Shown here: piece by piece, positions 43,858 to 53,458 of the stretch
Position numbering within the stretch: position 1 is the stretch's first letter
How the letters are laid out: each line of letters begins with the position of its first letter
Assembly (NCBI RefSeq): GCF_029203305.1
Contig: NC_089462.1
Span: 1,798,001 to 1,862,000, forward strand
Source of the DNA: Yamadazyma tenuis
Lineage: Eukaryota > Ascomycota > Pichiomycetes > Serinales > Debaryomycetaceae
Length of the DNA stretch: 64,000 nt
Direction: 5' to 3'
Program-made: the position numbers and the translations under genes
The notes under the pieces: generated by a model
The model's database searches: none
Seen by the model: only the letters and a program-made list of their open reading frames with translations
What the model was told of the DNA's origin: nothing

Positions 43858-46059
43858 TCAGAGGTCAGAAACTTGCGGCCATGGCCAGTCCACCACCAGG
43901 GCCGTAGAAGCAACCCCGGCAACTTTGGACCCATTAGTCCCACTGTCTCTCTTCACCTTCTCAACATGGGCAATGTGCCTGGTTGCAAATTCTATCGGAA
44001 GCGCCCGGAGAAGGGCAAGAAGTGTACTATACTGTGGAACAAACTGTGTCGACTCCCACCACCTGATAATTTCCGAAAGCTCACTCACATACTCATATTT
44101 CGCAAGCATCTCAATGTACTTTTCCCACACGGCTCCGCTCGCGACGGTTTTATTTGCAGCCACATGCGATTTGAACTCGTGAATCGCTATTTGGGGTGCG
44201 TACATATCATCCCATATGTGACATGCTCCGGGATTGTTGGTGGGAGAGTCGGTGGCACCCTTTATTAGGGCTGCCAAGCATGTCTCGTCGGGAGTAATGT
44301 TATTTTGTCGGAGCTCGTTAGTGTACAATTTGTAGATGTTTTGCGGCTGCACCTGGAGCTCGCCGTGCAACATGCGTCCAATCACCGATGGAGTCTTGCG
44401 CTTCAAGTGGCCACCGTAGAGCTGGCGCGCTATGGCAAGCGAGTCGCCTTGTCGTTTGATTTCTGGAACGAGAGCTCGTACTGTCTCCGTATCGACTGGT
44501 ACATGCTGGTTGGCGTACAACACTGTCATATACTTCTCTATAAGTATCCCCGAATGTCGTTCGACGAGTGTGGGCTCAGCTGCTACCATAATACTAACCA
44601 TATCTCCGAACTGGCTCGGCCGCACTATGGGGATTAATAGGTGTAAAAGCATGTTTTTGGACACAAGAAGCTGGTGGTGGTCCTCCATGAGCTTTGTGAT
44701 GATCTGGGTGGATCGTGAGGCTGTCAAGAGCTCGAACTCGAGGAGTTTCTTGATGAACCCGAGCCAGAGGGTTGAATTATGCTTCAAATCAGTCGACGCT
44801 TCGTTGAACGCATGAAGAAGCTCATCGGGGCTCTGAGAGAGCCAGATCCGGGTGAAGTAGAATGCTAGACGCTCCTTAATGCTAAGTTCGTGTCGACGCG
44901 GCCAGTGCCTTTCTCGTGACTTGACAAAGAGCTGTTTGGCCTTTTCTTTTGACACCAGCGATATGGCGAGAACTATGCCCATATTTCCTTCAAGGTTTAG
45001 TGAGCTACTGGCGACAGATGCAATATGTTCCTGGGCCTTGATGACGTGCAAGCAGTCTCTCTTAGGGCGGAAGACCGGGGATTCCATATAGTTGAACGGG
45101 ACTTTCCAAAGGAGTTTGTTGAGATACTCGGCTGTGAACAACTTGGTGTGGAAAGGTGCACGGGGATTCTCAAAGAAGTCGATAGAGAATCGTATCACCA
45201 CTGGTAGCTGTGTAGCGTCGTACTGGGACAAATAGAACACCATGTTGTTGAATATGGTTCTCAAATGGCTTATTTGGTGATGATAAGACTGCCGTATTTG
45301 AGATGCAAAAATGTGCCATAAGTCCACCTGGAGGTCGAGCTCATCACGGGAGACGGGGGTTCGAAGGAGCACATCGCCAATTATAAAGCCGGGAATATCC
45401 ACCAAGTTCGTTAGCGACGTGCAAGCAGAACTGACATTGGCTGACAAAACACACTGTACCCATTGCTCTAAATCCTTTTCTGTGTACATGTCGTGGAAGC
45501 CATGCTTTGATACAAGAAAGAAGCAGGCCAAGGCCGTATGTAAGTGCTTTTCATCGTTGGCTTTAAACTGAAGAGATTTCTGGAACCCGGTGGTGATGTT
45601 GTTCAAATCTCGATTAAATGTATCCAAAAAAAACAGGTGTACATCCTGCACGTCGTGACCGGCAATGCGGTTCAACACACCGCTCAAGGCCTTATGTTTA
45701 ACGTCAGAATTGTGTTGTTCTTCCATACAAATGCCTAAGATGTGGTACACCACTGGCTCGAGCAAACTATTTTTTTTAAACCGGGGCGGAAGCACCCACG
45801 GTGCTATGGCAAACGGAACTCTTCGGTTGTGGAGAAGGTCCAATTCGACCAAAAAGTGCAGGATCTGGGGTTCTATTTCAATGGTGGTCTTCTTGTACCG
45901 GTTGACGGTGTGGTGAAGATCGTGAAATGCCAACCGGTGGGCCTTGTCCATCGTACGCTTGAGCACTCCAAAATGGTGCCATCGTATTCGCTGAACCCAC
46001 GGTAGTCGCTGTAGTTGGAGTGGGAGATGTGAAGTTGCACATCGGAGTAGGTGTCTCAT
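43858..46059 (-). CDS. Large mitochondrial-type helical-repeat protein, not recognised
   Basis: 733 residues. The N-terminus is basic with Arg, Leu and Trp and no acidic residue in the first 37 (MRHLLRCATSHLPLQLQRL...), a good matrix presequence. The rest is alpha-helical with many short amphipathic helices of the kind seen in yeast PPR-like mitochondrial RNA and translation factors, such as WLGFIKKLLEFELLTASRSTQIITKL. No catalytic motif is seen. It may be a mitochondrial mRNA-specific translation or stability factor; such proteins diverge quickly, which would explain why I cannot name it. Divergent with RAD4, 75 bases between the starts. Confidence 0.72.
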   Translation of the reverse strand: MRHLLRCATSHLPLQLQRLPWVQRIRWHHFGVLKRTMDKAHRLAFHDLHHTVNRYKKTTIEIEPQILHFLVELDLLHNRRVPFAIAPWVLPPRFKKNSLLEPVVYHILGICMEEQHNSDVKHKALSGVLNRIAGHDVQDVHLFFLDTFNRDLNNITTGFQKSLQFKANDEKHLHTALACFFLVSKHGFHDMYTEKDLEQWVQCVLSANVSSACTSLTNLVDIPGFIIGDVLLRTPVSRDELDLQVDLWHIFASQIRQSYHHQISHLRTIFNNMVFYLSQYDATQLPVVIRFSIDFFENPRAPFHTKLFTAEYLNKLLWKVPFNYMESPVFRPKRDCLHVIKAQEHIASVASSSLNLEGNMGIVLAISLVSKEKAKQLFVKSRERHWPRRHELSIKERLAFYFTRIWLSQSPDELLHAFNEASTDLKHNSTLWLGFIKKLLEFELLTASRSTQIITKLMEDHHQLLVSKNMLLHLLIPIVRPSQFGDMVSIMVAAEPTLVERHSGILIEKYMTVLYANQHVPVDTETVRALVPEIKRQGDSLAIARQLYGGHLKRKTPSVIGRMLHGELQVQPQNIYKLYTNELRQNNITPDETCLAALIKGATDSPTNNPGACHIWDDMYAPQIAIHEFKSHVAANKTVASGAVWEKYIEMLAKYEYVSELSEIIRWWESTQFVPQYSTLLALLRALPIEFATRHIAHVEKVKRDSGTNGSKVAGVASTALVVDWPWPQVSDL

Positions 46060-46134
46060 ATTGTTATCATTAGTGCAGCAGTAGAGGCCATCTCAAGTTC
46101 GCGATGCGCGAAACCTTTATCAGTGCCATGGCAG

Positions 46135-49100
46135 ATGTCTAATGCTAACTACAATCTGTTACTACGACAGCACGTGACCGACTCCGAGGGTGAGGATGCT
46201 TCTACCCGCAAGCGCCGACGTGTGCGACGTACGCCCGAAGTTCTGGGGGCCGAATCGTCCTCGCTCGTTCCAAGTGAGTGTGTGGATTCAAATGTCTCGG
46301 ATGACTCAGATGACTTTGAAGATGTGGAATTGGAGCCACGGGAAGCCAGCGCACACAAAAGCGATGGCAGTACTGAATACAGTGATGGAGATGTCCCCGA
46401 CTACTCATTTCTTGACCGCCCTACCACTGGCCTTGAAGATACTTCTGAAAATATCACGATTGCTATAACGCGACAGGAACAACCCAAAAACAAGCGGAAA
46501 GTGGTTTTTGTGACCAAAGAAGAACGGCACCGACGCGTTCTAGTACACCAGTGGTGCATCATGGCGATGGTTGCCCACGGTGTGGTGCGGAATCGGTGGT
46601 GCAACCACCGTGAGTTTCTCGTCACTCTCCGCGAGTCAGTGTCATCTGATATTCTCGAAGAGCTCACAATAATACGACGCAACAACCGTGTTTCGACTGT
46701 CAATGCGGTACGCTTCACAGATGTGGTGCGCCTGTTGATGTTGAGCTATTCCGGCCGGTTCCGGGTGTCTCGCCTGGGGTTGGTCCGCAAAAACTGGAAT
46801 GAGCTCGAGATTCCCCAGGCCAATACTGATAAGCACATGACCTTTTCCAAGTTTATGAACAGAGTACTGCACTTCCAAGGTTCCCGAGATGTGGGTGCAC
46901 AGGGCTTTGTGGCCCTCTGTCGGTCTTTGGGGATGAAAGCACGTCTTGTGTTTTCTTTGCAGCCACCTGATTTTGGTGCAGTGACCGAGTTGCCAAAAAT
47001 CCAGTGGAAGCACGCCGGTCCAGCTTCAACAGACAGTGGTAGAAAGGTGGTGAATTCAAAGCAGGCATTTCTTCAAAAATCAAACCCCTCGTCAACCCCG
47101 TCAAAAGTCGGCCACGTATTCCCATCTTCATCGTTTCCGCTTTTCTGGACCGAAGTATGGAATAAGTACAACAAAAAGTGGTTATGTGTGGACCCCATTG
47201 TCCTAACGGTGGTAGAGCGGCCACCCATGAGGAGAAAATCCAGTTTTGAACCTCCTATGGCCGATAAGACCAACAATCTTGTGTATGCAATTGCCTTTGA
47301 TGCACAGGGAGGAGTGAAAGATGTGACGAGACGGTACGCCCAGCAATACAACTCTAAGACAGTCAAGAAACGTATCTCGAACAAGTCGGAGTCATATTTC
47401 GACTGGTATGCCGGAGTATTATCAGCATTTTCTCAAAGAAAGTCCCTTTCCAAGCTGGATATATTGGAATTGAAGGAATTCAGAGATAGAGACCTTGCTG
47501 AAGGAATGCCCAACAACGCCGCTGGGTTCAAGGACCACCCCATGTATGCTTTGGAGTCGCAACTTCGACAAAATGAGTATATTTATCCAATGGACGATAC
47601 CACCAAGTGTGGAACCTTCAGGTTCAAGCTGACTCTGAAGAGTAAGCGGACCGAATTGGTGCCGGTTTTCAAGCGTTCAGCTGTTCACATTCTTCGGTCG
47701 CCCAAAGCCTGGCATTTGAGAGGACGAGTCTTGAGGATGGGGGTTCAGCCGTTGAAAATTAAACAGGCACCCAAAATACGAGGCCGTACACCTGACTACG
47801 ACTCGGACGAAGATGGAGAAGAGGAAAGTATCACCAGATTGTATGCGGAGTTCCAAACCCAGTTGTACATTCCTCCCTCAATAATAGATGGGAAAATCGT
47901 CAAAAACGCATATGGAAACGTCGATATTTACGTACCCACGATGATTCCCGAGGGTGGGTACTTGTTCTCGGACAGTGACACTCGGCCCGTGAAGTTACTT
48001 GAACGGGCAGCACGAATTTTGGAAATTGACTACTCTAAGGCGATTGTTGCATTTGATTTTGGCAAAAAGGATCGAAAGCAGAGAGGTGTAGCAGTTGCCA
48101 GAGAAGGAGGTGTATTGGTAGCCACAGAATATAAGGAGGCCATGGAGTTGGTGGTGGAACAGTTGGAGGAAGATGAACAGGTGGAAAAGAAAAGACAAAT
48201 AGAGATGAACTCGTTGAGGAATTGGAAGTTTTTCTTGACGAAGTTGAGGGTCATGAGACGGTTAGAGAAGAGACACGGCCAGATAGACGAAAGAGGCATA
48301 GTTGGTGATGGAGATAAAAAAATCAAAGATCAAGGTAGTGACAAGAAAGCCAAAGACAACGGCGGTAGCGATGCTGACGGTTCTGATTTTAGTGTTTACA
48401 GCGAAGATGAAGGGTCGGAGTATGAGGCCGGGGGGTTTGTGCCAACCGAGATGGTCGAGGATGGTGGTTTTGAGGAGGCTGTGGAAGGTGGTTTGGAGAG
48501 TAAGTTTGAGTATGATAGTGAAGACAACAAAGAAGATGGTGGGTTTGACAAAGAAGATACTGAAGAAGGTGGGTTTGACAAAGAAGATACCGAAGAAAGT
48601 GGGTTTGGCAAATATGGTGAGCCTGAAGAAGGTGAGTTCGACAAAGGACTAGAAGTATATTCTTTTCATGAGTCTGGTCCACTAGAATTATCTCTGGCAG
48701 TTCAAAAAGTTGACGAACTAAGCGATTGTGACAGTTCAGAGGATACCAGACCAGGCTTTGTACCAGGGAATCTTAGCCAGGAGCATGCTCAAGGTTTGAA
48801 TTCTTCACTATATGAGTCTCTTACGTCTCTGAAGTCTCCCGAGATAATTGACCTTGAAACTGATCAAGCGCTTCTTGAAGCGCAAGGGTTTATCACCACT
48901 GCTGAAGGGGAACTCGCATACGATCCCGACACCCAAGAAGGCAGCGGTCAAGAGCTTGGTACACAAACTAGTGGTAATGCTGTAGATGAAGCCAATCGTC
49001 AAGAAATCAATATCCAGACCCGTCAAGATGCCCCAGAACCTTATCAAGAAATAGGCGAAGTCAGTAATGAAGAAATCAGCCGTCATCCTTCTTTCGAAGC

Positions 49101-49179
49101 CAGTGACCAGGAAATCAATGAGGCCACTGGAAACCCTTCTGAGGATGGATATGAGTTCGAATACAGTGATGATGAGTAG
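46135..49179 (+). CDS. RAD4: DNA-damage recognition factor Rad4 (XPC homologue)
   Basis: 1014 residues from the ATG at 46135 (MSNANYNLLLRQHV). Rad4 with Rad23 recognises helix-distorting lesions and starts nucleotide-excision repair. An acidic N-terminal part is followed by the transglutaminase-like domain (about 130-430, with FPLFWTEVWNKYNKKWLCVDP) and the three beta-hairpin domains: BHD1 (about 468-520, MYALESQLRQNEYIYP), BHD2 (about 520-560) and BHD3 (about 562-640, YGNVDIYVPTMIPEGG). Rad34 is a paralogue, but the layout favours Rad4. It is much longer than S. cerevisiae Rad4 (754) because of a very acidic tail (about 720-1014) with GGFDKEDTEE-type tandem repeats. Confidence 0.92.
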   Translation: MSNANYNLLLRQHVTDSEGEDASTRKRRRVRRTPEVLGAESSSLVPSECVDSNVSDDSDDFEDVELEPREASAHKSDGSTEYSDGDVPDYSFLDRPTTGLEDTSENITIAITRQEQPKNKRKVVFVTKEERHRRVLVHQWCIMAMVAHGVVRNRWCNHREFLVTLRESVSSDILEELTIIRRNNRVSTVNAVRFTDVVRLLMLSYSGRFRVSRLGLVRKNWNELEIPQANTDKHMTFSKFMNRVLHFQGSRDVGAQGFVALCRSLGMKARLVFSLQPPDFGAVTELPKIQWKHAGPASTDSGRKVVNSKQAFLQKSNPSSTPSKVGHVFPSSSFPLFWTEVWNKYNKKWLCVDPIVLTVVERPPMRRKSSFEPPMADKTNNLVYAIAFDAQGGVKDVTRRYAQQYNSKTVKKRISNKSESYFDWYAGVLSAFSQRKSLSKLDILELKEFRDRDLAEGMPNNAAGFKDHPMYALESQLRQNEYIYPMDDTTKCGTFRFKLTLKSKRTELVPVFKRSAVHILRSPKAWHLRGRVLRMGVQPLKIKQAPKIRGRTPDYDSDEDGEEESITRLYAEFQTQLYIPPSIIDGKIVKNAYGNVDIYVPTMIPEGGYLFSDSDTRPVKLLERAARILEIDYSKAIVAFDFGKKDRKQRGVAVAREGGVLVATEYKEAMELVVEQLEEDEQVEKKRQIEMNSLRNWKFFLTKLRVMRRLEKRHGQIDERGIVGDGDKKIKDQGSDKKAKDNGGSDADGSDFSVYSEDEGSEYEAGGFVPTEMVEDGGFEEAVEGGLESKFEYDSEDNKEDGGFDKEDTEEGGFDKEDTEESGFGKYGEPEEGEFDKGLEVYSFHESGPLELSLAVQKVDELSDCDSSEDTRPGFVPGNLSQEHAQGLNSSLYESLTSLKSPEIIDLETDQALLEAQGFITTAEGELAYDPDTQEGSGQELGTQTSGNAVDEANRQEINIQTRQDAPEPYQEIGEVSNEEISRHPSFEASDQEINEATGNPSEDGYEFEYSDDE

Positions 49180-49299
49180 TCCAAGTACAATGGCGGCGAG
49201 TAGAGAGTTGCGATCTGTGCCTTGCGCGCCTCGGCTATAGTTACTTTTGCAGCCAGATGCGCACTTTCATTCCTCCTTCATCACCCTTATACTTTCAAC

Positions 49300-50037
49300 A
49301 TGCCCACCTACTTCATTGCTGGTGCCAACAGAGGCATTGGCTATAGCTACGTCAAGCTCCTCTCTGCCGACCCATCCAACTTGGTCATTGCCACCGTGCG
49401 TAACCACCATGACCAATCCTTGCAGGATCTCAAGCGGCCCAACTTGAAAGTCGTCCACGTCGATATGACCGATCCGTACGCCACTTTTGTGGAAGCGTTC
49501 CGGCCCATCGAGAAATGGGCACCAGATGGTGTTGATGTGATGATTCACAACGCGGCGGTTATCGGAAGCCCTTTGTTTGTGCCAATTGAACAATACGACG
49601 TTGACAAGTACCCCCACCTCTTGTCAGTCAATGTCGGGGGGCCTGCCAAAACGTATAAGGCGTTATATCCGTATATCTTCAAAGGAAAGCACCCCAAACG
49701 CATTGTGTTTATTTCGAGTCTCATGGGACAGTTTGGTTTGTCTATGCATGCAAATGCCTATGGGGCAGCCAAAGCCGGCCTCAACCATTTGGGTGTCCAG
49801 ATCGCGGGACAGAATGCTACCGCCGACAACCAGTTGATCAGGGAGTCTGTGACAGTGTTGGTGCACCCGGGGGAGGTGGATACCGATGGGGCCGCGGAAG
49901 GTAAAACGCTTCTTGCACCAGATCAGTTTATTACTCCAGACCACTCGGCGAGTGAAACCTTAAAGCTTGTCGATCGGTTGACAGTTGCCGATTCGGGCAA
50001 GTTTTTTGTTTACAATGGACAAGAGATTCCATTTTAG
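49300..50037 (+). CDS. Short-chain dehydrogenase/reductase (classical SDR)
   Basis: 245 residues from the ATG at 49300; upstream codons start with TTG. A complete Rossmann enzyme: GANRGIGYSYVKLL (GxxxGxG cofactor loop), VDMTDP, the NAAV motif (HNAAVIG), the catalytic serine ISSLMG, YGAAKAG (YxxxK) and VHPGEVDTD. It resembles small yeast SDRs such as YIR035C/YIR036C/IRC24-type carbonyl or benzil reductases. Substrate unknown. It follows RAD4 in the same direction after about 120 bases. Confidence 0.88.
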   Translation: MPTYFIAGANRGIGYSYVKLLSADPSNLVIATVRNHHDQSLQDLKRPNLKVVHVDMTDPYATFVEAFRPIEKWAPDGVDVMIHNAAVIGSPLFVPIEQYDVDKYPHLLSVNVGGPAKTYKALYPYIFKGKHPKRIVFISSLMGQFGLSMHANAYGAAKAGLNHLGVQIAGQNATADNQLIRESVTVLVHPGEVDTDGAAEGKTLLAPDQFITPDHSASETLKLVDRLTVADSGKFFVYNGQEIPF

Positions 50038-50529
50038 GAGACAGTTTTTTAGTTGGATTGAGTTTATAGTGAATGGAACTTTGAGAAAGTGGCTGCAAAC
50101 AGGTAGACAGCCATATGAAGTCTTTGGTCACCATAGTAATTTATGCATCTGACTACCGAGCTGGTGGGCCCTTAATTTCCATGTGGCTCCAGACGTTCAC
50201 TTACAAGGAGGCTCACATATCATAAAAGTGCTCATCAGTAAACGTAGATACGGTTTGTGGACTGTACATCGACTATGTTTAGCAAGGTGCGAGCTTAAGG
50301 TCCGACACAAAGCGGCGCACTAGTCTCCCAATGGTACGTCGTAGTTTGCAGTTCTTTGTTTGCCGTGCAGAACATGCACTTGAATTGCGTCGCTGGGCCA
50401 AGCATAAGCGGCATGTGGTTTACTCCTGTACACAAACCCAGAGAACGGAAATTCTCGTATTCGGCGGCGGCATTTCCATAGCCAAATAAAGCAATCTGCC
50501 GCTAATCTAATATTAATGGGACACCTCTC

Positions 50530-51130
50530 TTAAATAATATCGCAACCGACTTTTAAAACTTCGCTCTGTTGCTTAGCTGTAAGGTCTTGAAATATTGGCG
50601 GGATCAGTGCAAATATTATTTTCACTTTTGTTTGATCAGTGGTGGAGGACGTGAATTTGTTTTCATTGTCTGAATTTTCCACGGTCTCTGTTCTTGATTT
50701 TAGCGCCTTATAACTAACTAGGTTTTCCTTCCTTCCAAAAAAATAAGTGGTGTGGAACGGGTGGAAAGCACTGCAGTATTTACTAAATGTTGGTACTATC
50801 CTTTTATTAAGCATAACAGACAAAACCCATAGAGTAATTACTCATTTTGTAAACCAGGTTGGTATCTGAAATTTGTAGAGATCAGACATCACTATTATCA
50901 CTGCTGTCAGCACATAATGAGATTGTTAGCATTATATGTAAAAGTAAGGGAGATTCCGGAGCCGTATTATGCTTGAGGAAGCTACGTCTACTGAATACCA
51001 CTGCAGTCAGTAATATATTCTTCGCTTCCTGAGCATAATCGGGTTCATATGCTAGATGGGTAAATGTTTCCTCGATCACAGGCTCAAAATCGCTACTAAA
51101 CGATATTTTACGCTTCGCTTGCGGAACTAG
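50530..51130 (-). pseudogene. Possible decayed or spliced gene (two fragments)
   Basis: Reading the minus strand, a frame with no ATG runs from about 51130 to 50882 (around 80 codons, containing AKRKISFSSDFEPVIEETF), and a second starts near 50823 and runs to 50530 (97 codons, ending KVGCDII). An ATG at about 51149 opens a third phase but hits a stop after 13 codons, 35 bases into the first fragment. A TGCTAAC-type branch-point word (50925-50931 on the minus strand) with an AG downstream could belong to an intron. This may be a frameshifted relic or a multi-exon gene; chance cannot be excluded. Confidence 0.25.
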
Positions 51131-51880
51131 TAGTAGGCGAATGAGACATCAATTTAGGGGAGGTTAAAGTAATTGGGGATCAGCCGTCAACGACAGTGGG
51201 ACTTGGCAGTGCCGATCCCTCAAGTACCCGGTTGAAGTATCCGCCGGGGGATTCGCACTGGTGGGGGATGTTTGACTAAGGTTTCGGGCAACATAAAGTT
51301 TCGGGCAGTTCTGGCGAAGGTTTTCGTGCGAGGTAGGGATGTGCCGCGGTAACATCTGAGGACACCAACTGGGCATGCCGCCAAGCGCAATTACTGGCAA
51401 GTGCGACTACTGGCAAGTGCATGGCAGGTGCAAGCCACGCGCAATGACCAAAAGCCCTAGATGGAGCCAGATTCCGTTGCGCAAATCCTGGTGAATGCAT
51501 CGCCTCAACCTTTCATAACCCCAGTTACAACCCCACCTTTCCTATCCACAAACACTTTTAATGCGCTTCATTGACTTTCCGTCCACCCACCCAAATTGAG
51601 CCGAATATTTGTCACAGCCCCTTATTGCGCTTACTCTCCGCAGGTTCGTATTTAATTGTTATACGAAATTGCAGGTTAAACGTGTTTTTTTCTTCTTTCA
51701 AACATCTCGCGTCTTCTTCTGCCTGAATTACATACTCTAGAACAAAAATTATTAACCTGCAATCTCATGGAAACGGGGATTCGCAGAGGCTATCTTAAAT
51801 AAGCGACAGGAAGTGCATACGCACACCTGTAGCAACCGGATGTCGCATGGAGCTATAGCCGCAAAATAGTTTCCTCACCA

Positions 51881-52175
51881 ATGCCTACAATCATTCGAAC
51901 CTCATCTTCTGATGTCATAAGCTTTACAGTCGTTCTACCACCATGAACAAGAAGTCAAGTGGAGGTCTTTTTCCTTCAGGCTTTGGAACCAACTTACTCA
52001 CAAGAGTGTTCGCCGATACAAGACAATGGTGGAATCAGTTCTGACCCAATTAGTATCCACAGAACCAAGGGCAAAAGGAACCACATTTTGGTCTTACTTT
52101 TCGAGTAAGACACCTGGTGACCGTCTTGCAGCCACACACCAGTCCTCGAACTCCGTAAATGAATACCATTTCTAA
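51881..52175 (+). pseudogene. Overlapping broken frames, possible relic
   Basis: A 21-codon frame from the ATG at 51881 ends in a TGA that overlaps a second ATG (51943, sequence ATGA) opening a 33-codon frame to 52044. The third phase is open from 51921 to 52175 (about 84 codons, containing KWRSFSFRLWNQL and FWSYFSSKTPG) without an upstream ATG; a TTTACAG before it could be a splice acceptor. The composition looks protein-like but no family is recognised. Confidence 0.22.
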
Positions 52176-52495
52176 GAAATCAGCTCACTTTAGGGTTTCG
52201 ACAGGAGTCTTCACTACGCGTCTGCTGGCCATCGCCTTATACCAATTGCCTTGTATAATCTAGGCAGTATCCGATTCATATGTCAGAGTCCCCGACATCA
52301 CTCCGGGCCCGACATCCTCATAAGCCAGGGGTATTACTCACCCACCGCACCGGAACGAAAAAAACTCACCCAAGCGCAATTACGCACTTTCTTGTTCCGC
52401 TATTTAGCTATTTAACCCAGCCGTCACCTTCACAAAAATCATCTAGACGTTTTTTTCCCATCTTCACTGCCATACCACTGACTATTAGTAGTTAA

Positions 52496-52522
52496 ATGCA
52501 GTTGCTATGTACAACGCCGTAG
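52496..52522 (+). promoter_or_regulatory. Upstream ORF overlapping the PQ-loop start
   Basis: An ATG at 52496, 11 bases before the main ATG and in another frame, opens an eight-codon ORF that ends at the TAG 52520-52522, inside the main coding region. If the transcript starts upstream of it, scanning ribosomes would have to bypass it by leaky scanning (T at -3 makes it a weak start), which could lower translation. Confidence 0.45.
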
Positions 52523-53355
52523 CTGAAAATGTCCTAGGAACCGTGGGAACTGTCTGCTGGTGTATCCAGCTCGTTCCCCAAATCATCCGCAACTTTAAGG
52601 TAAAGGACTGTACGGGCGTACCACCCATGATGATGTTCTTGTGGGCTGCCAGTGGCATTCCCTTCTCCATATACTTTATTGGAACCGATGGGTCCATCCC
52701 CCTCCGAATCCAGCCCCAACTTTTCACGTTTTTCTGCCTTATATCCTGGGCCCAAACCCTATACTATTCACCTATCCTGATGAATCGCACCCGGTTGGCA
52801 ATCCTTATCAGCTTATTCGTGTTGGTGGGCGTGGGGCTTGAGACAGGTCTCATTGTCTGGCTCCGCCCGCTCTACCGTCGGGATATCAAGTATCCTATGC
52901 TCATTGTTGGGATCATAGCATCGGTACTTCTTGCAGTGGGACTTATCCCTCCGTACTTTGAGTTGGCCAAACGCCGGGGCCGTGTGGTGGGCATCAACTT
53001 TGTTTTTCTCAGTCTTGACTCCTTGGGGGCCCTTCTATCGATGTTGTCGGTGGTGGTGGGCACTTTTGATACCTTGAGCATTGTATTGTATGCCATTGTG
53101 CTTGGGTTGGAATTAGGTATTTTCTCGTCGCAGATCACGTGGTACTTTATTCTTGGAGGTCGCCGTGTGATAAAGCAGGAGCAGGCCGAAAAGCGCCGTC
53201 TCGAGGATGAGAAATCACTGACCAACGAAGACGATAACGATTACGAAACTAGTACCCATAACTCGACTGAGGGAGACGTCGACGTGGTGGACCTGTCACT
53301 TATGGGGATCGAGACCGTCGCCCCGTCTCCCGCCTCCAAGTCCGAGGCCGCTTGA
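52507..53355 (+). CDS. PQ-loop membrane protein
   Basis: 282 residues with about seven hydrophobic segments. The first PQ-loop motif is clear (CWCIQLVPQIIRNFKVKDCTGVP, about 18-40); the second repeat is degenerate (LIPPYFELAKRRGRVVGINF, about 148-167). PQ-loop proteins of this type export cystine or basic amino acids from vacuoles (Ypq family) or act in phospholipid or endosomal traffic. The present protein looks closest to the uncharacterised YDR090C-type group, by recall. The C-terminal 60 residues are polar and acidic, probably cytosolic. The role is not defined. Confidence 0.82.
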   Translation: MYNAVAENVLGTVGTVCWCIQLVPQIIRNFKVKDCTGVPPMMMFLWAASGIPFSIYFIGTDGSIPLRIQPQLFTFFCLISWAQTLYYSPILMNRTRLAILISLFVLVGVGLETGLIVWLRPLYRRDIKYPMLIVGIIASVLLAVGLIPPYFELAKRRGRVVGINFVFLSLDSLGALLSMLSVVVGTFDTLSIVLYAIVLGLELGIFSSQITWYFILGGRRVIKQEQAEKRRLEDEKSLTNEDDNDYETSTHNSTEGDVDVVDLSLMGIETVAPSPASKSEAA

Positions 53356-53458
53356 GGCTCCCTAGCCCTTGTGCTCACCTTTGCATTCATGTATAGATTA
53401 ATTTATATTTACATAATACGCTTTTCGCGACAAAAAAAACCTCACGTATATAAATCAG

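Larger units (their letters stand above)
50038..52506. other. 2.5-kb gene-poor region with broken reading frames
   Basis: This is the longest stretch without a clear gene. On the minus strand, 51130-50882 and 50823-50530 hold two frames with protein-like composition (including the piece FTHLAYEPDYAQEAKNILL) that lack a clean ATG start. On the plus strand, 51881-52173 holds overlapping frames in all three phases, one open for 84 codons without an ATG (51921-52175). A GC-rich part (51181-51500) contains a 13-base direct repeat (51392 and 51408). I see no tRNA, no retroelement signature and no AT-rich centromere-like core. It may be decayed genes, an intron-containing gene or a non-coding RNA locus. 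Confidence 0.45.

Noticed and set aside
51380..51425. Direct repeat considered as a telomerase RNA template
   Set aside because: The repeat lacks the G/T-rich telomeric character and no telomere sequence for this species is available.
51840..51960. tRNA-like minus-strand element with a GGTTCGAAT box and a pairable D-arm-like stretch
   Set aside because: The T-arm bases flanking TTCGAAT do not pair and no consistent anticodon or acceptor stem can be drawn.
52280..52495. 71-codon frame upstream of the PQ-loop gene
   Set aside because: It lies in the promoter and leader region, has low-complexity Ser/Pro composition and shows no family resemblance.
50038..52506. Point or small regional centromere
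   Set aside because: The region is not notably AT-rich and shows no inverted repeats or retroelement remnants; length alone is weak evidence.
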